This document shows positions 31,101 through 45,500 of a stretch of 64,000 nt of DNA, piece after piece. The position numbers were made by a program, and so were the translations under genes. The notes under the pieces are model-generated. The model ran no database searches. It was not told the DNA's origin and saw nothing but the letters and a program-made list of their open reading frames with translations. Source of the stretch: Oasisia sp. SBJ-2009 (lineage: Eukaryota; Annelida; Polychaeta; Sabellida; Siboglinidae); NCBI GenBank assembly GCA_964017155.1, contig OZ024858.1, positions 20,995,657 to 21,059,656 of the forward strand, read 5' to 3'. The first letter of the stretch is position 1. The number at the start of each line of letters is the position of its first letter.

Positions 31101-34100
31101 CTGAGAGGCAGCCAGGAAGCAATGAAGTTCTTTGTGGTGGGGGAAACATCAGGCGAAGTGAAGCTGAAGACATCTCTTCTGCAAGACAGCAAGGCTGCTG
31201 AATCGTACACTGTACGTGTCGCTCATGTCCCCTATGACAGTGACATTTGTAGAGTTGATCGCAGTCTTACACTACTCTGGCACAGTACCTGTAGGACTCA
31301 CTACCATCGTTACATTACCACGATAGTCGGACCTTCTGTCATCAGTCTGTCACTTTACTGATAAGACCTACTGCCATCATTCTGACAGTGTTGGTAGGAC
31401 ATTCGGTTGTTTGAAAGTCGCTTCTGTAGTCCAGTAAATTAAACAGTCGACAGCTGTGGTTTGTAAAGATCCTGCCAGCAGCAGACATCTTCCAAGCCCC
31501 ACTGTTTTCAATAATACGCAGGTGTCATTGAACTACAGTTTTTGTAATGGTCTAAATTTACTACAGAGTAGTACATTAAAAACAAAAACTGAAAATGCAT
31601 GACGATCGGTAAAAACACTGGTAGACTGGTGTGAATCCTTATGTGATTGCAACGCATTCCATTTGATGCTGATGATGTTATGTTGTCTACACAGCTGCGA
31701 ATAGAAGCGGTGGACGGGGGTGACCCACCACGACGCAGTGCCAAGATGGCCACCGTCGGGGTAAAAGTTATGCGCAATAAGCACACGCCCCGCTTCGTCA
31801 ATGAGTCGTACAGCGCCACAGTGAAACAGAACAGGGGGGCAGGACACCGGGTCCTTACCCTTCTCGCACGAGACCTCGACAAGGTAACCTTCATGTTTTT
31901 GTCAGTCAGTTACTGTTTAACATAACAACAACATGTTGTCATTATTAAGCTGTACACGTATCCTACGTAACTAGTTTACATTAAAATTTCACCATTTAGT
32001 TGCATGGCCGAAAGTCAAGTGAATGTTTATGCAGGCTTCCAGCAGTGCACTTTCATTTTAATCATTTGTGTAGTTTCAGCCACTCCTGTCCCTACTGGGT
32101 AGTTCATAAAGTACACTAAACATTTCGATTCTAAATACTAAGCTTGCACAGGAAAATCAAGAAAACAGCTGCAGAATCTCTGTATGTAATTTGCGTGCAA
32201 GTTCACCATCCAGTGCTAGATGTCATATTTAGCAATTATGCAAAACATGAGAAATTTGTTGAAGTGTAACGATGCTTTGCAGGACACTTTCGACAAGGTG
32301 ACGTACGAAGTGATTGGGGATGATTCAGCACCCCGATACTTCCACGTTGACCCCAGGTCAGGGGCGTTGACTGTTGCTAGGGACCTGAGCAAGGACAGCA
32401 GGACAGAGTACACGGTAGGTATCTGGGGGGGTATTAAGTAGCTAAATTGTGAAATAATGCATTGTCCCTGCTTTGGATTCCACAGGTCTAGAGTGATGCC
32501 TTATCTTCAGAAGGTTTTGACGTATTGCCAAAATTGAAGGAAACTTCGAAAATGCAAGGTTTTGAGAAATAGGTCAATTTGGACTCTGTTGTTTATTAGA
32601 TTGGTTAATAAATACAGTATTTGGTTAACTTGCGTAGTTTGTTCAGGAAAATAAATGGGACATTGAAAGGTGAGATCATAAGGTACAGATGTCTGTCAGA
32701 ATCATAAAGGTTATGGTACATGACCAAATCAAATATTTCTGGCTCATGTCCAGAATAGAAATGTGACTGAAGATTCATATGTGAAAGTGTCTGAGAATGA
32801 CACAATATCTAATGATGATCTGTTGGTTTGACTTATCTGTAGCTGTTGACATGCTACTCATCTGTAGATATTAGTGGTCTGTAATGGGGAATGGCATGCC
32901 ATGTAATTTGTTGTCCATATCTGTGATTTTGTGTCATTGTGAATGGTCTGTGGTTGATCTGTTGCTGTGAATGTTACGCATGTGTATTGCATCTAGCTAT
33001 AACTGATCTCCTACTGTGGATTGTGGATGGTCTGTTGCTGTGCATTTTTCTGGTCTGTCTGTCCCCATGGATGGGCTGAGGATGGTGTTCTGTGGATGGT
33101 CTATTGCTCTGGGTGCTTTATGTCTATCTGTGTCACCGTGGATAGGCTGTGGATGTTGGTCTGTGGATGGTGGTCTGTGTCCCCATGGATGGGCTGTGGA
33201 TGGCGGTCTGTGGATGTTGGTCTGTGGATGTTGGTCTGTGGATGTTGGTCTGTGGATGTTGGTCTGTGGATGTTGGTCTGTGGATGTTGGTCTGTGGATG
33301 GTGGTCTGTGGATGTTGGTCTGTGGATGTTGGTCTGTGGATGGTGGTCTGTGGATGTTGGTCTGTGGATGTTGGTCTGTGGATGTTGGTCTGTGGATGTT
33401 GGTCTGTGGGTGTTGGTCTGTGGATGGCGGTCTGTGGATGGCGGTCTGTGGATGTTGGTCTGTGGATGTTGGTCTGTGGATGTTGGTCTGTGGATGTTGG
33501 TCTGTGGATGTTGGTCTGTGGATGGTGGTCTGTGGATGGTGGTCTGTGGATGTTGGTCTGTGGATGTTGGTCTGTGGATGTTGGTCTGTGGATGTTGGTC
33601 TGTGGATGTTGGTCTGTGGTTGTTGGTCTGTGGATGTTGGTCTGTGGATGTTGGTCTGTGGATGTTGGTCTGTGGATGGTGGTGTGTGGATGGTGGTCTG
33701 TGTTCCCATGGATGGGCTATGGATGTTGGTCGGAGTCTGTAGTGTGACTGTCCTTGTAGATCCGTGTGCGAGCGAGTGACAACGGCCAGCCTGCGAGGGC
33801 GAGTGTGGTCTGTGTCTGTAGTGTGAATGTCCTTGTAGATCCGTGTGCGAGCGGCTGACAACGGCCAGCCTGCGAGGGCGAGTGTGGTCTGTGTCTGTAG
33901 TGTGAATGTCCTTGTAGATCCGTGTGCGAGCGAGTGACAACGGCCAGCCTGCGAGGGCGAGTGTGGTGACAGTGAAGGTGCAGGTGAGTCGCAACCTCAA
34001 CTGTCCCCACTGGATCAACGAACGCATCACCGTCCCCATCATGGAGACACACCCACTCGGACAGCTCATCACCACGGTCAAGGCGCAGGACTCTGATAAA

Positions 34101-34836
34101 CAGGTGTGTGACCTTTCACGTTTCCCTTCTGATGTGACGCATTTCATGACAGTTCAGTCTCATAAACCAACGCTTTTGTTAATTTAAAAAAAATATTTTA
34201 ATTGTGTTTAAATAAGCTGATGTTACAAGTTGTAAACTCATCCTCAGTAAGCGGGGTCGGGGCAAATGCCCTTTGATGTTCAGCTGATTCCCACACTTCC
34301 TGCTAATAATTAAACCATAAGCACATGAGGATAATTCTGGATAATAGAACAGGTAGCTTTGGTTTTTCTTGTGTTTGTTTTGTTGTAATTAACTTGTCGG
34401 CAGGATATGCTGCAAATTAAAATAAATGAGCTGCTACTACATCTTGTAAGAACCTGTACAGAAAAGTATAGGAACTTCCAGAAACTCGCAATCTGGCCTT
34501 GACGAACTCTCAATTCTATGGTGTTGTTTGATATCGCTGTTAGTGTAAAAGGAACTGCAAATACTTGATAGAAACAAGTACCTAAGCCTTTATATATTCC
34601 ATTGTAGGTAATAAATGTACGTAATAGTCATTAGAAATGAACAAAAACAATTCACTGCAAAATGCTAAATTGTTGTTAGATGACACAACCGTGTGCTGTG
34701 CATTTGAAAAAATTTAGTCACTGAAATTGTTGATGTTTCTAACTTCATACAAATGTTATTGAAATGTCACTAGTATTATTTTTTGGCAAAAATATTAACG
34801 TTATTGGAGGATAGTTTCATGACTCATGCATGCACA

Positions 34837-34912
<76 letters not shown>

Positions 34913-36445
34913 CACACGCACACACGCACACACACACACATACACCCACACGCTATGCCAGAGGTTGCATGGAAGCTCTGAGGGTGTCTGTAAAAGGCAG
35001 ACATTGTGACAGAGGTGTGCCCTCTACCCAGAGCACCAGTACTCACAGATGTGTGTGTTCCCTCAGAGTCCCTTCAAGGATATCAAGTATGAGCTGGTGG
35101 GAGATGCCATGGCACGGCAGTTCTTTGTCGTCAATCAGAATGGTGCTCTCTACCAGCGCAAGGCCGTGCAGTACGAAGTGACCAGGGCAAAGGAATACAA
35201 GGTAAAGGACATGTCTTAGGTTCTTAGGTGGTTTCCTCCAAACAGCCCAAACTTGGGCTAACGCCAGAGTTGTCCTCTAGAATTAGTGAGACCACTGCAG
35301 GTTACACATTTACCCCCTCTTTTACTTCCTCTGGCATAGACACCAGATAGAACGGACCACCGGCTTTTAATCTCTTCCGAAAGACAGGCAAATGAGGGGT
35401 GAACGTAATTGCCTAAGTTTCGAAAAGCCGGTAGGTGGGATTGAACCACCGTGCCCTCGATTGACAGTCCAGCGCTCTACCGTGCGACCACTGCTCCCCA
35501 TAGTAGTAATTTCATCTAACACAAGTGTTTGTGATGCTGTCCTGGGATGCGTATAGGAACTGTTTGATAATAAACATGGCAGATTCGGGTGGTTCCTTCC
35601 ATAGCAGCTTATTTTTGATCTTTTCCTGTAGTTAACTGTTATTTGTAGTGTGTACTGCTACGTCAAACTGTATTATTTGCAGTTTGTTACTCGCCGTTCT
35701 TGCTAATTTATCAATATTTGCATTAGCTATATTTACTATCTTAGTCCCAGTTGGACATTCTGAGTTTTCATCATCCTGATTCCTGCAGAAACTAGTTGAT
35801 CAAATACATAAATCACACAGAACTTGAAAGCTTGCTCCTACTCACAAAGTGTGTCTTTGATTGAGTTCTAACACAAGATCTTCACTGACGACACTACCTT
35901 CACGTTGCAGGTGTTGATTTCGGCCACCGACCTTGGCATTCCGCAGTCCTGTAAAGCGGACAAGAATGCCACCGTGATTGTGAAGGTGAAGCGCAATGAA
36001 TACGCCCCGGTGTTCACCAAGCAAGGAACCTACAGGGCGGAGATCAAAGAGACGACTGAGGTTAACAACAAGGTCGCCTCGGTCAGTGCAGATGACCGAG
36101 ACGATGAGGTAGGCACCACACTCGTATCTCAGATTGCACGATGTCAAAGTGCAGAAAATAGTTGTGGTTTCAGGTAGGGTCCTTTGATAGCACTTCGCAC
36201 TTCAACTCATTAAATATGTTAACATGTAAGTTCTTTTATAATGCAGTAACCTTTCCCAGGGTTGGTTGGTTTATTTTCTTCACCCTCCCACGCAGTCCGG
36301 TGCCAAAACATATCTGGAAGTATTGAGCCATGTGTATAGCATGCATGCATTCTGTTGTATATTTAATTGAAATTCTGGCTTCTTTATGACAAAACGTGAG
36401 GCACAGTTTCAAGTGACAACTATGTACGGGAATGTTTCATTCATG

Positions 36446-36521
<76 letters not shown>

Positions 36522-39500
36522 ATGTGTGTGTGTGAGTGTATCATCTGTGGTATAGATAACGGTTGGTGGAGGTCAAAATAAATGTGTATGGTTTATATTC
36601 CGTAGACTGAGACTTACTGGATACATTAGTGACTGCCTGAGGCGATCCTCTTGGTTGACAGATGTTCATGCAAATGTACCACTCTTCCACATGTATGATA
36701 GTAATATTTCTCTACAAAAGTAAACTTGCTAAACCTATGACGTGTATTGGATGTGTCACTGGTGTGTCATTGGCAATAATGTCACGTTTGTCTCCCAGGT
36801 GATTTTCAAACGGGTGCACTATCGAGTGATTGGGGACAACGCGGCTCCCGCCTTCTTCAGTGTAAGCAAGAGCGGAGAGGTGAAGGTCAAGGCCAACCTG
36901 AGGACAGACGTCAAGACGGAGTACACTGTAAGTGGCAGGTGGCAGCACCTGACTTCTGGCTCATGTCTGCCTTGTATTAGCTGGTCTCAATCTCATGTCA
37001 ATCTCGTTCCAACATCACACATACCTCATGTCAACCTCGTGCCAGTCTCGCACCTACCTCATGTCAACCTTGTGCCAGTCTCACACCTACCTCATGTCAA
37101 CCTTGTGCCAGTCTCACACCTACCTCATGTCAACCTCATGCCAGTCTCACACCTACCTCATGTCAACCTTGTGCCAGTCTCACACCTACCTCATGTCAAC
37201 CTTGTGTCAGTCTCACACCTACCTCATGTCAACCTCATGCCAGTCTCACACCTACCTCATGTCAACCTTGTGCCAGTCTCACACCTACCTCATGTCAACC
37301 TTGTGCCAGTCTCACACCTACCTCACGTCAACCTCGTGCCAGTCTCACACCTACCTCATGTCAACCTTGTGTCAGTGTCACACCTACCTCATGTCAACCT
37401 CATGTCAGTCTCACACCTACCTCACGTCAACCTCGTGCCAGTCTCACACCTACCTCACGTCAACCTTGTGTCAGTGTCACACCTACCTCATGTCAACCTC
37501 ATGTCAGTCTCACACCTACCTCATGTCAACCTCATGTCAGTCTCACACCTACCTCATGTCAACCTCATGCCAGTCTCACACCTACCTCACGTCAACCTTG
37601 TGTCAGTCTTACACCTACCTCATGTCAACCTCATGTCAGTCTCACACCTATCTCATGTCAACCTTGTGTCCGTCTCACACCTACCTAACGTCAACCACAT
37701 AACTCACACATACATTGTTTCTCATAACAACTTTGTATCAACCTCATGTCAACTTCACACCATCATTCCAGCCTTACGCCAACCTCACACTATGAGGCAG
37801 ACTGCATGTCTTCTTCTTATAATGGTTAGCTCATCACTCTATGTCAATAGCCACATGTTTATGACTAGAGTATTGTCGAGCTTGGTTTTCAGGGTTGTCC
37901 TTCTCTAGAATTAGTGAGTCCACTACAGGTTACACATTTACCCCCTGTGTGGGATCTTTTACTTCCCCTGGTATAGACACAAGATAGAAGTTTTTAGTGT
38001 CTCTTCCGAAAGACACAAGCAATGTGAGGTGAACGAAATTGGTAAAATTTAGAAACGGCGGTAGGTGGGATTGCACCACCATCCCTTCGATTGACAGTCC
38101 GGCGCTCTACCGCGCGACCACCGCTCCCCACTTCCAGACCTGCCAGCAAACATTGCCTCACAGCCTGTGTTTGTTGCAGTTGAAGGTGCTGGCCTATGAC
38201 GAGGGCTCCCCGCCCCGCAGTGCCACGGCCACGGTGCACATCACTGTACTGAGGAACCTCGAGGCTCCAGTGTTTGCGCCAAACCGCTACGAGACAGAGA
38301 TCCTGGAGACCCAGCCCTTGGCAGACACCATCCTCACCGTGACTGCCACGGACCACGACAGACTGGTAAGTAGATCACATCTCGTGGTGTAGCTTATTAT
38401 TTTAGCTCACAGTGTCATATCCTTTGCATTGCATGACCGTGAAATTCAATGTACAAATAATTTATTTATCTATTTATTATATTTATTTTATTAATTTATT
38501 TATCGTTTTAACGTACACTTAACGTACAGTTAATTATATTTATCTATTTGTCATATTTATTTTATTAACTTAATACTATAGCGCAGAGTCACGTTACAAC
38601 TCCAGGATAGTGAAACATCACTTTTTAGCAGTAAATACTTGAAGACTTGAAGAGCCAAGTAAATGTCATGCGCCACAGCAAAGTGGGTGTGACGTTACGA
38701 AATTGTGAAAGAGACCTTTTTGGAATGCTTTGAAATTATAAATTATGAACATCTCCAGTTGTTTTTTGATTTATTGCTAAAATGAAGCAAAGTTTAACAA
38801 TGTGACCTTTGACAGAACGGATTTAGAAATAAGGCTGTGTGCAAAAACAAAGCATACAGCAACCGTATGTTTAGTATTTTAAGAGTTTTATATTATTAAT
38901 TTTTGACAAAGAAAATAAGGCAGAGATATAAGAGGTTTAAGTTATGCCAAAATCACAAAATTGATGGTGCGTGTGTATTAATTTGCCTCACTGGCAGAGT
39001 AGGCCTATGTCACATGCTGCAGCTAGGCTTGCTATATCACATCACAGTTATACATAAATGTACTCGCCAGGCCCAGGCAATAAAATGCGAGTATCTGTGG
39101 ATGATAACTATTTAAAGCCAGTCTTGTTAATGTCCCCCTTGGTGGAGTTCTCTATGTTAACCACTGGGTGTTTCAGGCCCCACACAATGTGACACGTTTC
39201 TCCCTGCGTCCGGATTCTGGGGAAGACTTCATGATAGACCCAAAGACAGGCGCAGTAGCCTTGAAGAGATCCCTGCTGGGGGAGAAGGGAGAGAGATACG
39301 AGGTATGTGGCAGTTGTGTGTAGTTTGTTTGCTGTGTTGCCAAACAGTATTGTGTATTAATTATATTGCGAAATCATATTTGCTTCAGTCGGCTGTCATC
39401 TTAAGTAAGTTTGTCTCAGTTAGTGACTTCTTTGGGTGGCAAGTTAATATCACTCACCATGTGATTCGTCATGACATGTCAGTGTGGCTCACCATGATAT

Positions 39501-42500
39501 GTAAGTATGATCCACCATGACATGTCAGTGTGTCTCACCATGTCATCATGTCATGTCAGTGTGTCTCACTATGTTATCATGTCATGTCAGTGTGTCTCAC
39601 CATGTCATCATGACATGTCAGTGTGTCTCACCATGTCATCATGACATGTCAGTGTGTCTCACCATGTCATCATGACATGTCAGTGTGTCTCACCATGTCA
39701 TCATGACATGTCAGTGTGTCTCACCATGTCATCATGATATGTCAGTGTGTCACCATGACGTATCAGTGACCCAAGACATGTCAATATGACTCACCAAGAT
39801 ATGTCACTGTGACTCACTGTGACATGTAAATGTGACTTATCATGACGTATCCGTGTGACACACTATGACATGTCAGTGTGACTTATCATGACGTATCCGT
39901 GTGACACACTGTGACATGTCAATGTGACTTATCATTACGTATCCGTGTGACACACTATGACATGTCAGTTTGACTTATCATGACGTATCCATGTGACACA
40001 CTATGACATGTCAATGTGACTTATCATGACGTATCCGTGTGACACACTATGACATGTCAGTGTGACTTACCATGATGTATCAGTGTGACTCACCGTGACA
40101 TGACACTGTGACTCACTATCACGACAGTTTAACTTACCATGAGATATCAGTGTGACTCACCGTGATCATCTGCATAACTTGCAGTAGTCACATTATATAT
40201 TTACCTAGTATTTTACCCGGCCATGTCTGAGTGTCTCACCCTGTCCTGTGTCCACAGTTCCGTGTCGAGGTGACAGACCTGGGGATACCCCCGAAGAAGG
40301 CAAGTACCTCTGCCCTGGTCATCATCAAGGTGCTCCGTAACAAAGAGACCCCCAACATAGTGAACTTGCCGAGTACCGCCCCGGACCTGCCCCAGGTCGC
40401 GGGGGTCGGCACCAGGGTGTTCACGGTCGAGGCGAAAGACTCGGACAGGAAGAAACCCTTCAATCAGCTGAGCTTTGACATTGTGGGCGATGACAACGCT
40501 GCAGCCTACTTCTCCATCAGTGACAAGGGCGTTGTGAAGGTGAAGAAGGACCTACGCGCCGCCCCAGGCACGGAGACTCAGTACAAGGTACACGTCACTC
40601 TAGGGGGTGTCTTGTAATGACACACAGGTGGAGCAAAGTTCTGCTGCACGTAGTTTCAGTTGACTTGGTAGAGCGCCATGGCTCAGGGGTAGAGCTTCGG
40701 ACTCTCGACTACGAGAACCCGGGTTTGAACCCTGTGCTGTGGTGTTAAAATCTTGAGCAAGTTTTTTCACTCTACATTGCTCCAGTTCACTCAGCTGCAT
40801 AAATGAGTACCTGGCTACAGACAGTGGTGGATATGTGTACGGGCAGCCTTCGTGCATTAATTGTAGCATATGGCTGGTTGCTTCCCAGAGAAGCCGAGAT
40901 GGTGTCTGAGTGAACAGGTCTGTCAGGGAAGTAAAGTGTAAAGTACTTTGAACGGTCCTGAGGATTGCATATTGTGCCATATAAGAAATTGCCTTTACTT
41001 TTTTTTGACTTATCCACCACATGACTTGTTGTCTAACCAACACTACATCAAGACATGGATATGGTGAAGTGGTGGGTTCTGACATTCTAATGTGTAGTTT
41101 ATTGTGATTTCATTTTGACATCGGCCACATCGATGGGTCAGTTGTGTTGAAACAGAGACCCCGAAGAGACGTAGAAACTAGATTTTGTTTTGTGAAACAA
41201 ATTCAGAAAATTATGTTGCCCATAAAAATTGTGAAAAGACACATAAGTGTAATTTTTTCAACCAATTTAGATTGTAATTATTCTTCACATGACCAGTTTG
41301 AGTCATGTGGCCAGTAGCAGAGCAGGTGGTGCATTCATATTCACTAATAGCACATCTAAGGTGTAACTTCAGTGACATAGATGCAGAATAGTTGTGACTC
41401 AGTAGAGCTTGCAATGCACTTGCACTCCACTTGCACTTCTCTTATATTACTTAAATAAATAATAAATAAATTTATCTTATATAGCACCAAATCTATCTTA
41501 ACCCTGTGACTGGCCAGCGAAAATTCAGTTTTGCATACTGTTAAAATAAAAATCATAACTCTGCAAATATTTATCATAAAAATATGAATTATATATCATT
41601 TTATTGCCAAATGAATTCTTTATTATAATAATATTATACTATCTCTATTATGTCAGATAATCACAGTGATATTATTAGCTGAACGTCATCCCAAAAAATA
41701 TGAAAAAAATAAATGCACTATCCCATTCCTAAATAATTACTGAGCGGACACATTTCCTACTTCCAGTGAGACAAACATAGCCATACATATTAGCTCCCAA
41801 ATAAAACAAAAAGGAATCAAATCCGTTGAGAACTTTTATTTTAACGATTTTTTTTCGACATCGCGTTAGGCCATTTTAGGCCGGCCGATTGCTGCTACAT
41901 TCGCTACTGGCGCAAACCGGCGGTGCGGACGGCGAGATGTGGCGCTGACAAATGGTCGAATTTTCACACCAAAAGCATCCAAAGTTGTTCTAACTATTTT
42001 AACTAGTATAATAGACACATTCTTGAATACTGTCAGTTGTCTTGTCGAAACATATATGCGGTAACTTGAGATATTCCGAAGTAAACGTTTGGATCTGGAA
42101 ATTTCCTTCGACACGACCGTCCGCCATTTTGTTGTTTACCTCTCCGCCGGCGGGAAGATGACGCGGTGTTTGAAAGCTTGCTTCTGATTCGCTGGACCAG
42201 TTTCATTCACGTGTTTATTTTTCCCTGTTTGGGCAAGAACAGAGCTTTCTATTGGTATCACTGACAGACCAACACTAACCCAACATTGATTCACTGACGG
42301 ACCAACACTTGACATCTAACCCAACATTGATTCACTGACGGACCAACACTTTACATCTAACCCAACATTGATTCACTGACGGACCAACACTTGACATCTA
42401 ATTCAACACTGATTCACTGACAGACCAACACTTTACATCTAACTTACACTTTACATTGATTCACTGACAGACCAATAAATTCATCACGGAAGGCGTAGTA

Positions 42501-45500
42501 AACCACCCAAATTTGGGCATCAAATTTATCACGTGTTTTGTCCGGCCGCGTGTAACTCGTCATTCAAACTGCTCATGAATAAATATACACCATTTTGAAA
42601 AATCTGTCAGCTATCCGATGATACCAAATGTGCGCGGGTCAGTTACTGATTACGCAAACGAAAAATGAGTTTATGCGGGAAGGTGTCTAGGGCCGATTAA
42701 TCGGCCCTGGCCGGTCCCAGGGTTAAAAACTATTCAGGGTGCTTTACATGTACATGATAACATGTTCTTAAAAATAATTACCCAAATATAACTAAAACAA
42801 AGTAACTGTACAATATATAAAAGTGCATAAAGACAGACTAATAAAAACATTATAAATAAATATATATAGGAGGCTAAAATAAATAAATACAAAAGGTCAT
42901 TTAAGGCAGAAGTAATGTTCTCTTCGATGCATTGTCTCTTCATTTAAATATTACTGCATCAGCCAAAGTATTGTCTAAAATATAGTGTCTTTAAGGCATT
43001 CTTAAAAGAGTTCTCATGAACCCTATGATGGACCTCAGAGTGGTGGTTTCTATCTCTGACTGACCGTTTGTGTTTTCCCATACAGCTGCGAGTGCAGGTG
43101 TCGGATGGTGGGGAGCCAGCACTAGTGACGACACGGATCCTCATTGTGAATGTGCTGCGAAACGAGAAGCCGCCAGTGTTTGTGAGGGGCCCGTACAATC
43201 CCACCATCCTCGAGACGCACCCCGTTGGAAGCACCGTCGTTACCGTGACGGCCACCGACGGTGACACCAAGGTAAGGCTTTCAGTTCAATTCAATTCAAT
43301 TCAATATGATTTATTCAAACAACATTCAACAAACATTACAATTTAAGACTATACAAACATGCTATACATGTAATGTTGTTTGAAGGGAATACACAAGAAG
43401 TTAAAAACTTGTAGTAGTATGTATCCCCGAACACAATATTTATGGTCAACCATAATTTAAGAAATAATTATTATAATATAAATATTGCACACATCCTAAA
43501 TACACGACTAGGAAAGAAAGCAAAACAGCATAAACAGAATTAATGCTACAACCCCTAGTTCATTTGTCACAGTAATCTCACTTATTCAGAATACAGGGAA
43601 TTATACTTAGAATTCAAATACATTAGTCATCTGAATCAGTTGCAATGAAAGTTGCAATTATATATATTCATCCACGAGTATTGACTTGTACATCTGTCTT
43701 ACATAAACAACTGTTATCTGTGCTAGTATTAGTGGCAGTGGTAGTGGCAGATTTTTCTTGGCATGATTCTCAGAAGTTGAGGCTTAGAATTGTGGCGTAT
43801 TTGTTGAAAAGAGGTGTCGCCATTAGTTATGTGAAATCTAGAAAAACTTGATCTGTTACATATCTTTTTGCTGAAAATAGACGTAAATTTTAATGTCAAA
43901 AACAGAAGGGTTGATAGTAGTTTATGTTTCATCTTTCGTCTCACGTTTATTTCAGGCTCCTCACAACAAGGTTACATATGAGTTGAATCATGACTTCTTC
44001 GCGATCAACCCTGAAAGTGGCATCATTCGTCTCAAGCGGTCTTTGCTGGGCAGTGGAACAAAAGTCTACAGGGTAAATTGACAACTTTTTTCCAAGTTCA
44101 CTAGTGGTTGGCCAATTTCAGCATACTTTCATGTGATCTAAAATTAGGTGTCATAGCTTAGTTCACCGAATAGCCAAAACATAGTTGTCATCCGGAAGTG
44201 TTGACAAGTCTCGTTGTTTTGTGTGAACGAATATGCCTTTTATCTACTAAATGCATTATCACATTTAATTTGAGTTTGACTGTATTCAGATTACAGCAGC
44301 AAATGTAGTTTTCTGAAACAGCTTACTTCAATTACGGCATGTGTTGTTTAGTTGAACATCTACGCCAATGATAAAGGCGTGCCACCGAAGCGCACCGGGC
44401 CACAGATTGTCACTGTCAATGTTGTGCGCAATCTCTTCCCGCCTGTTTTCGACCGAAAGCCATTGTCGAAGTCGATCAAGGAGGACTCGAGTCCTGGCAC
44501 CGAAGTCCTCAGTGTCCACGCGACAGACAAAGATCAAAAGGTGCAGTCAGAGATTCTTCTTTTGCAGCACTCACACACAAGTCATGTTCAACCACTACTG
44601 TAAAATACGAGGCAGGTTTTGCACTGTAGTAAACTGTAGTTGTGTCTTTGAAATGTTGACTTATTTTGAAAGAAGTTTGTCACATGGTTTTTAATATAAT
44701 AAAATATTAAATATATTGGGGGCGTTGTGATCATCAGTTTATGCTAAATAAACCAGTGTCGCAATGTTGAGTTAGATGTGAGGCATTGGTCTATTAGTAA
44801 ATTAGTGTTGAGTTAGATGTGGAAAGTTTGATCTCAGTGAGTCAGTGTTAGGTTAGATGTAATTAGTGTTGGTCTGTCAGTGAGTCAGTGTTGAGTTAGA
44901 TGTAAAGTGTTGATCTGTTAGTGAATCAGTGTTGAATTAGTTGTAAGGGGTCGATCTGTCAGTGAGTCAGTGTTGACTTAGTTGTAAAGGGTTGATCTCC
45001 CAGTGAATTAGTGTTGACTTAGTTGTAAAGGGTTGATCTGTCAGTGAGTCAGTGTTAAATTAGATGTAAATGGTTGATCTGTCAGTGAATCAGTGTTGAC
45101 TTAGTTGTAAAGGGTTGATCTGCCAGTGAATTAGTGTTGACTTAGTTGTAAAGGGTTGATCTGCCAGTGAGTCAGTGTTAAATTAGATGTAAAGTGTTGG
45201 TCTGTCAGTGAATCAGTGTTGAATTAGATGTAAAGTGTTGGTCCGTCAGTGAATCAGTGTTGAATTAGATGTAAAGTGTTGGTCTGTCAGTGAATCAGTG
45301 TTGAATTAGATGTAAAGTGTTGGTCTGTCAGTGAATCAGTGTTGAATTAGATGTAAAGTGTTGGTCCGTCAGTGAATCAATGTTGGGTTAGATGTAAAGT
45401 GTTGGTCTGTCAGTGAATCAATGTTGGGTTAGATATAAAGTGTTGGTCCGTCAGTGAATCAATGTTGGGTTAGATGTAAAGTGTTGGTCTGTCAGTGAAT

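Noticed and set aside
33016..34147. Frames of 240-350 aa on both strands ([23 protein letters not shown])
   Set aside because: 14-bp minisatellite and 79-bp repeat; the minus-strand frame simply mirrors exon 33 and the array.
35440..35500. Possible minus-strand tRNA gene
   Set aside because: Box A and B like, but part of a repeated SINE with two further copies at 37891 and 52892; no proper 3' acceptor half.
36742..37908. 388-aa frame continuing exon 36 into [11 protein letters not shown] repeats
   Set aside because: A good gtaagt donor ends the exon at 36927 and exon 37 continues the cadherin in phase; the rest is a 33-bp minisatellite.
40671..40745. Possible tRNA gene
   Set aside because: Box A and B are present but the sequence cannot form an acceptor stem and continues into a SINE body that recurs at 61807.
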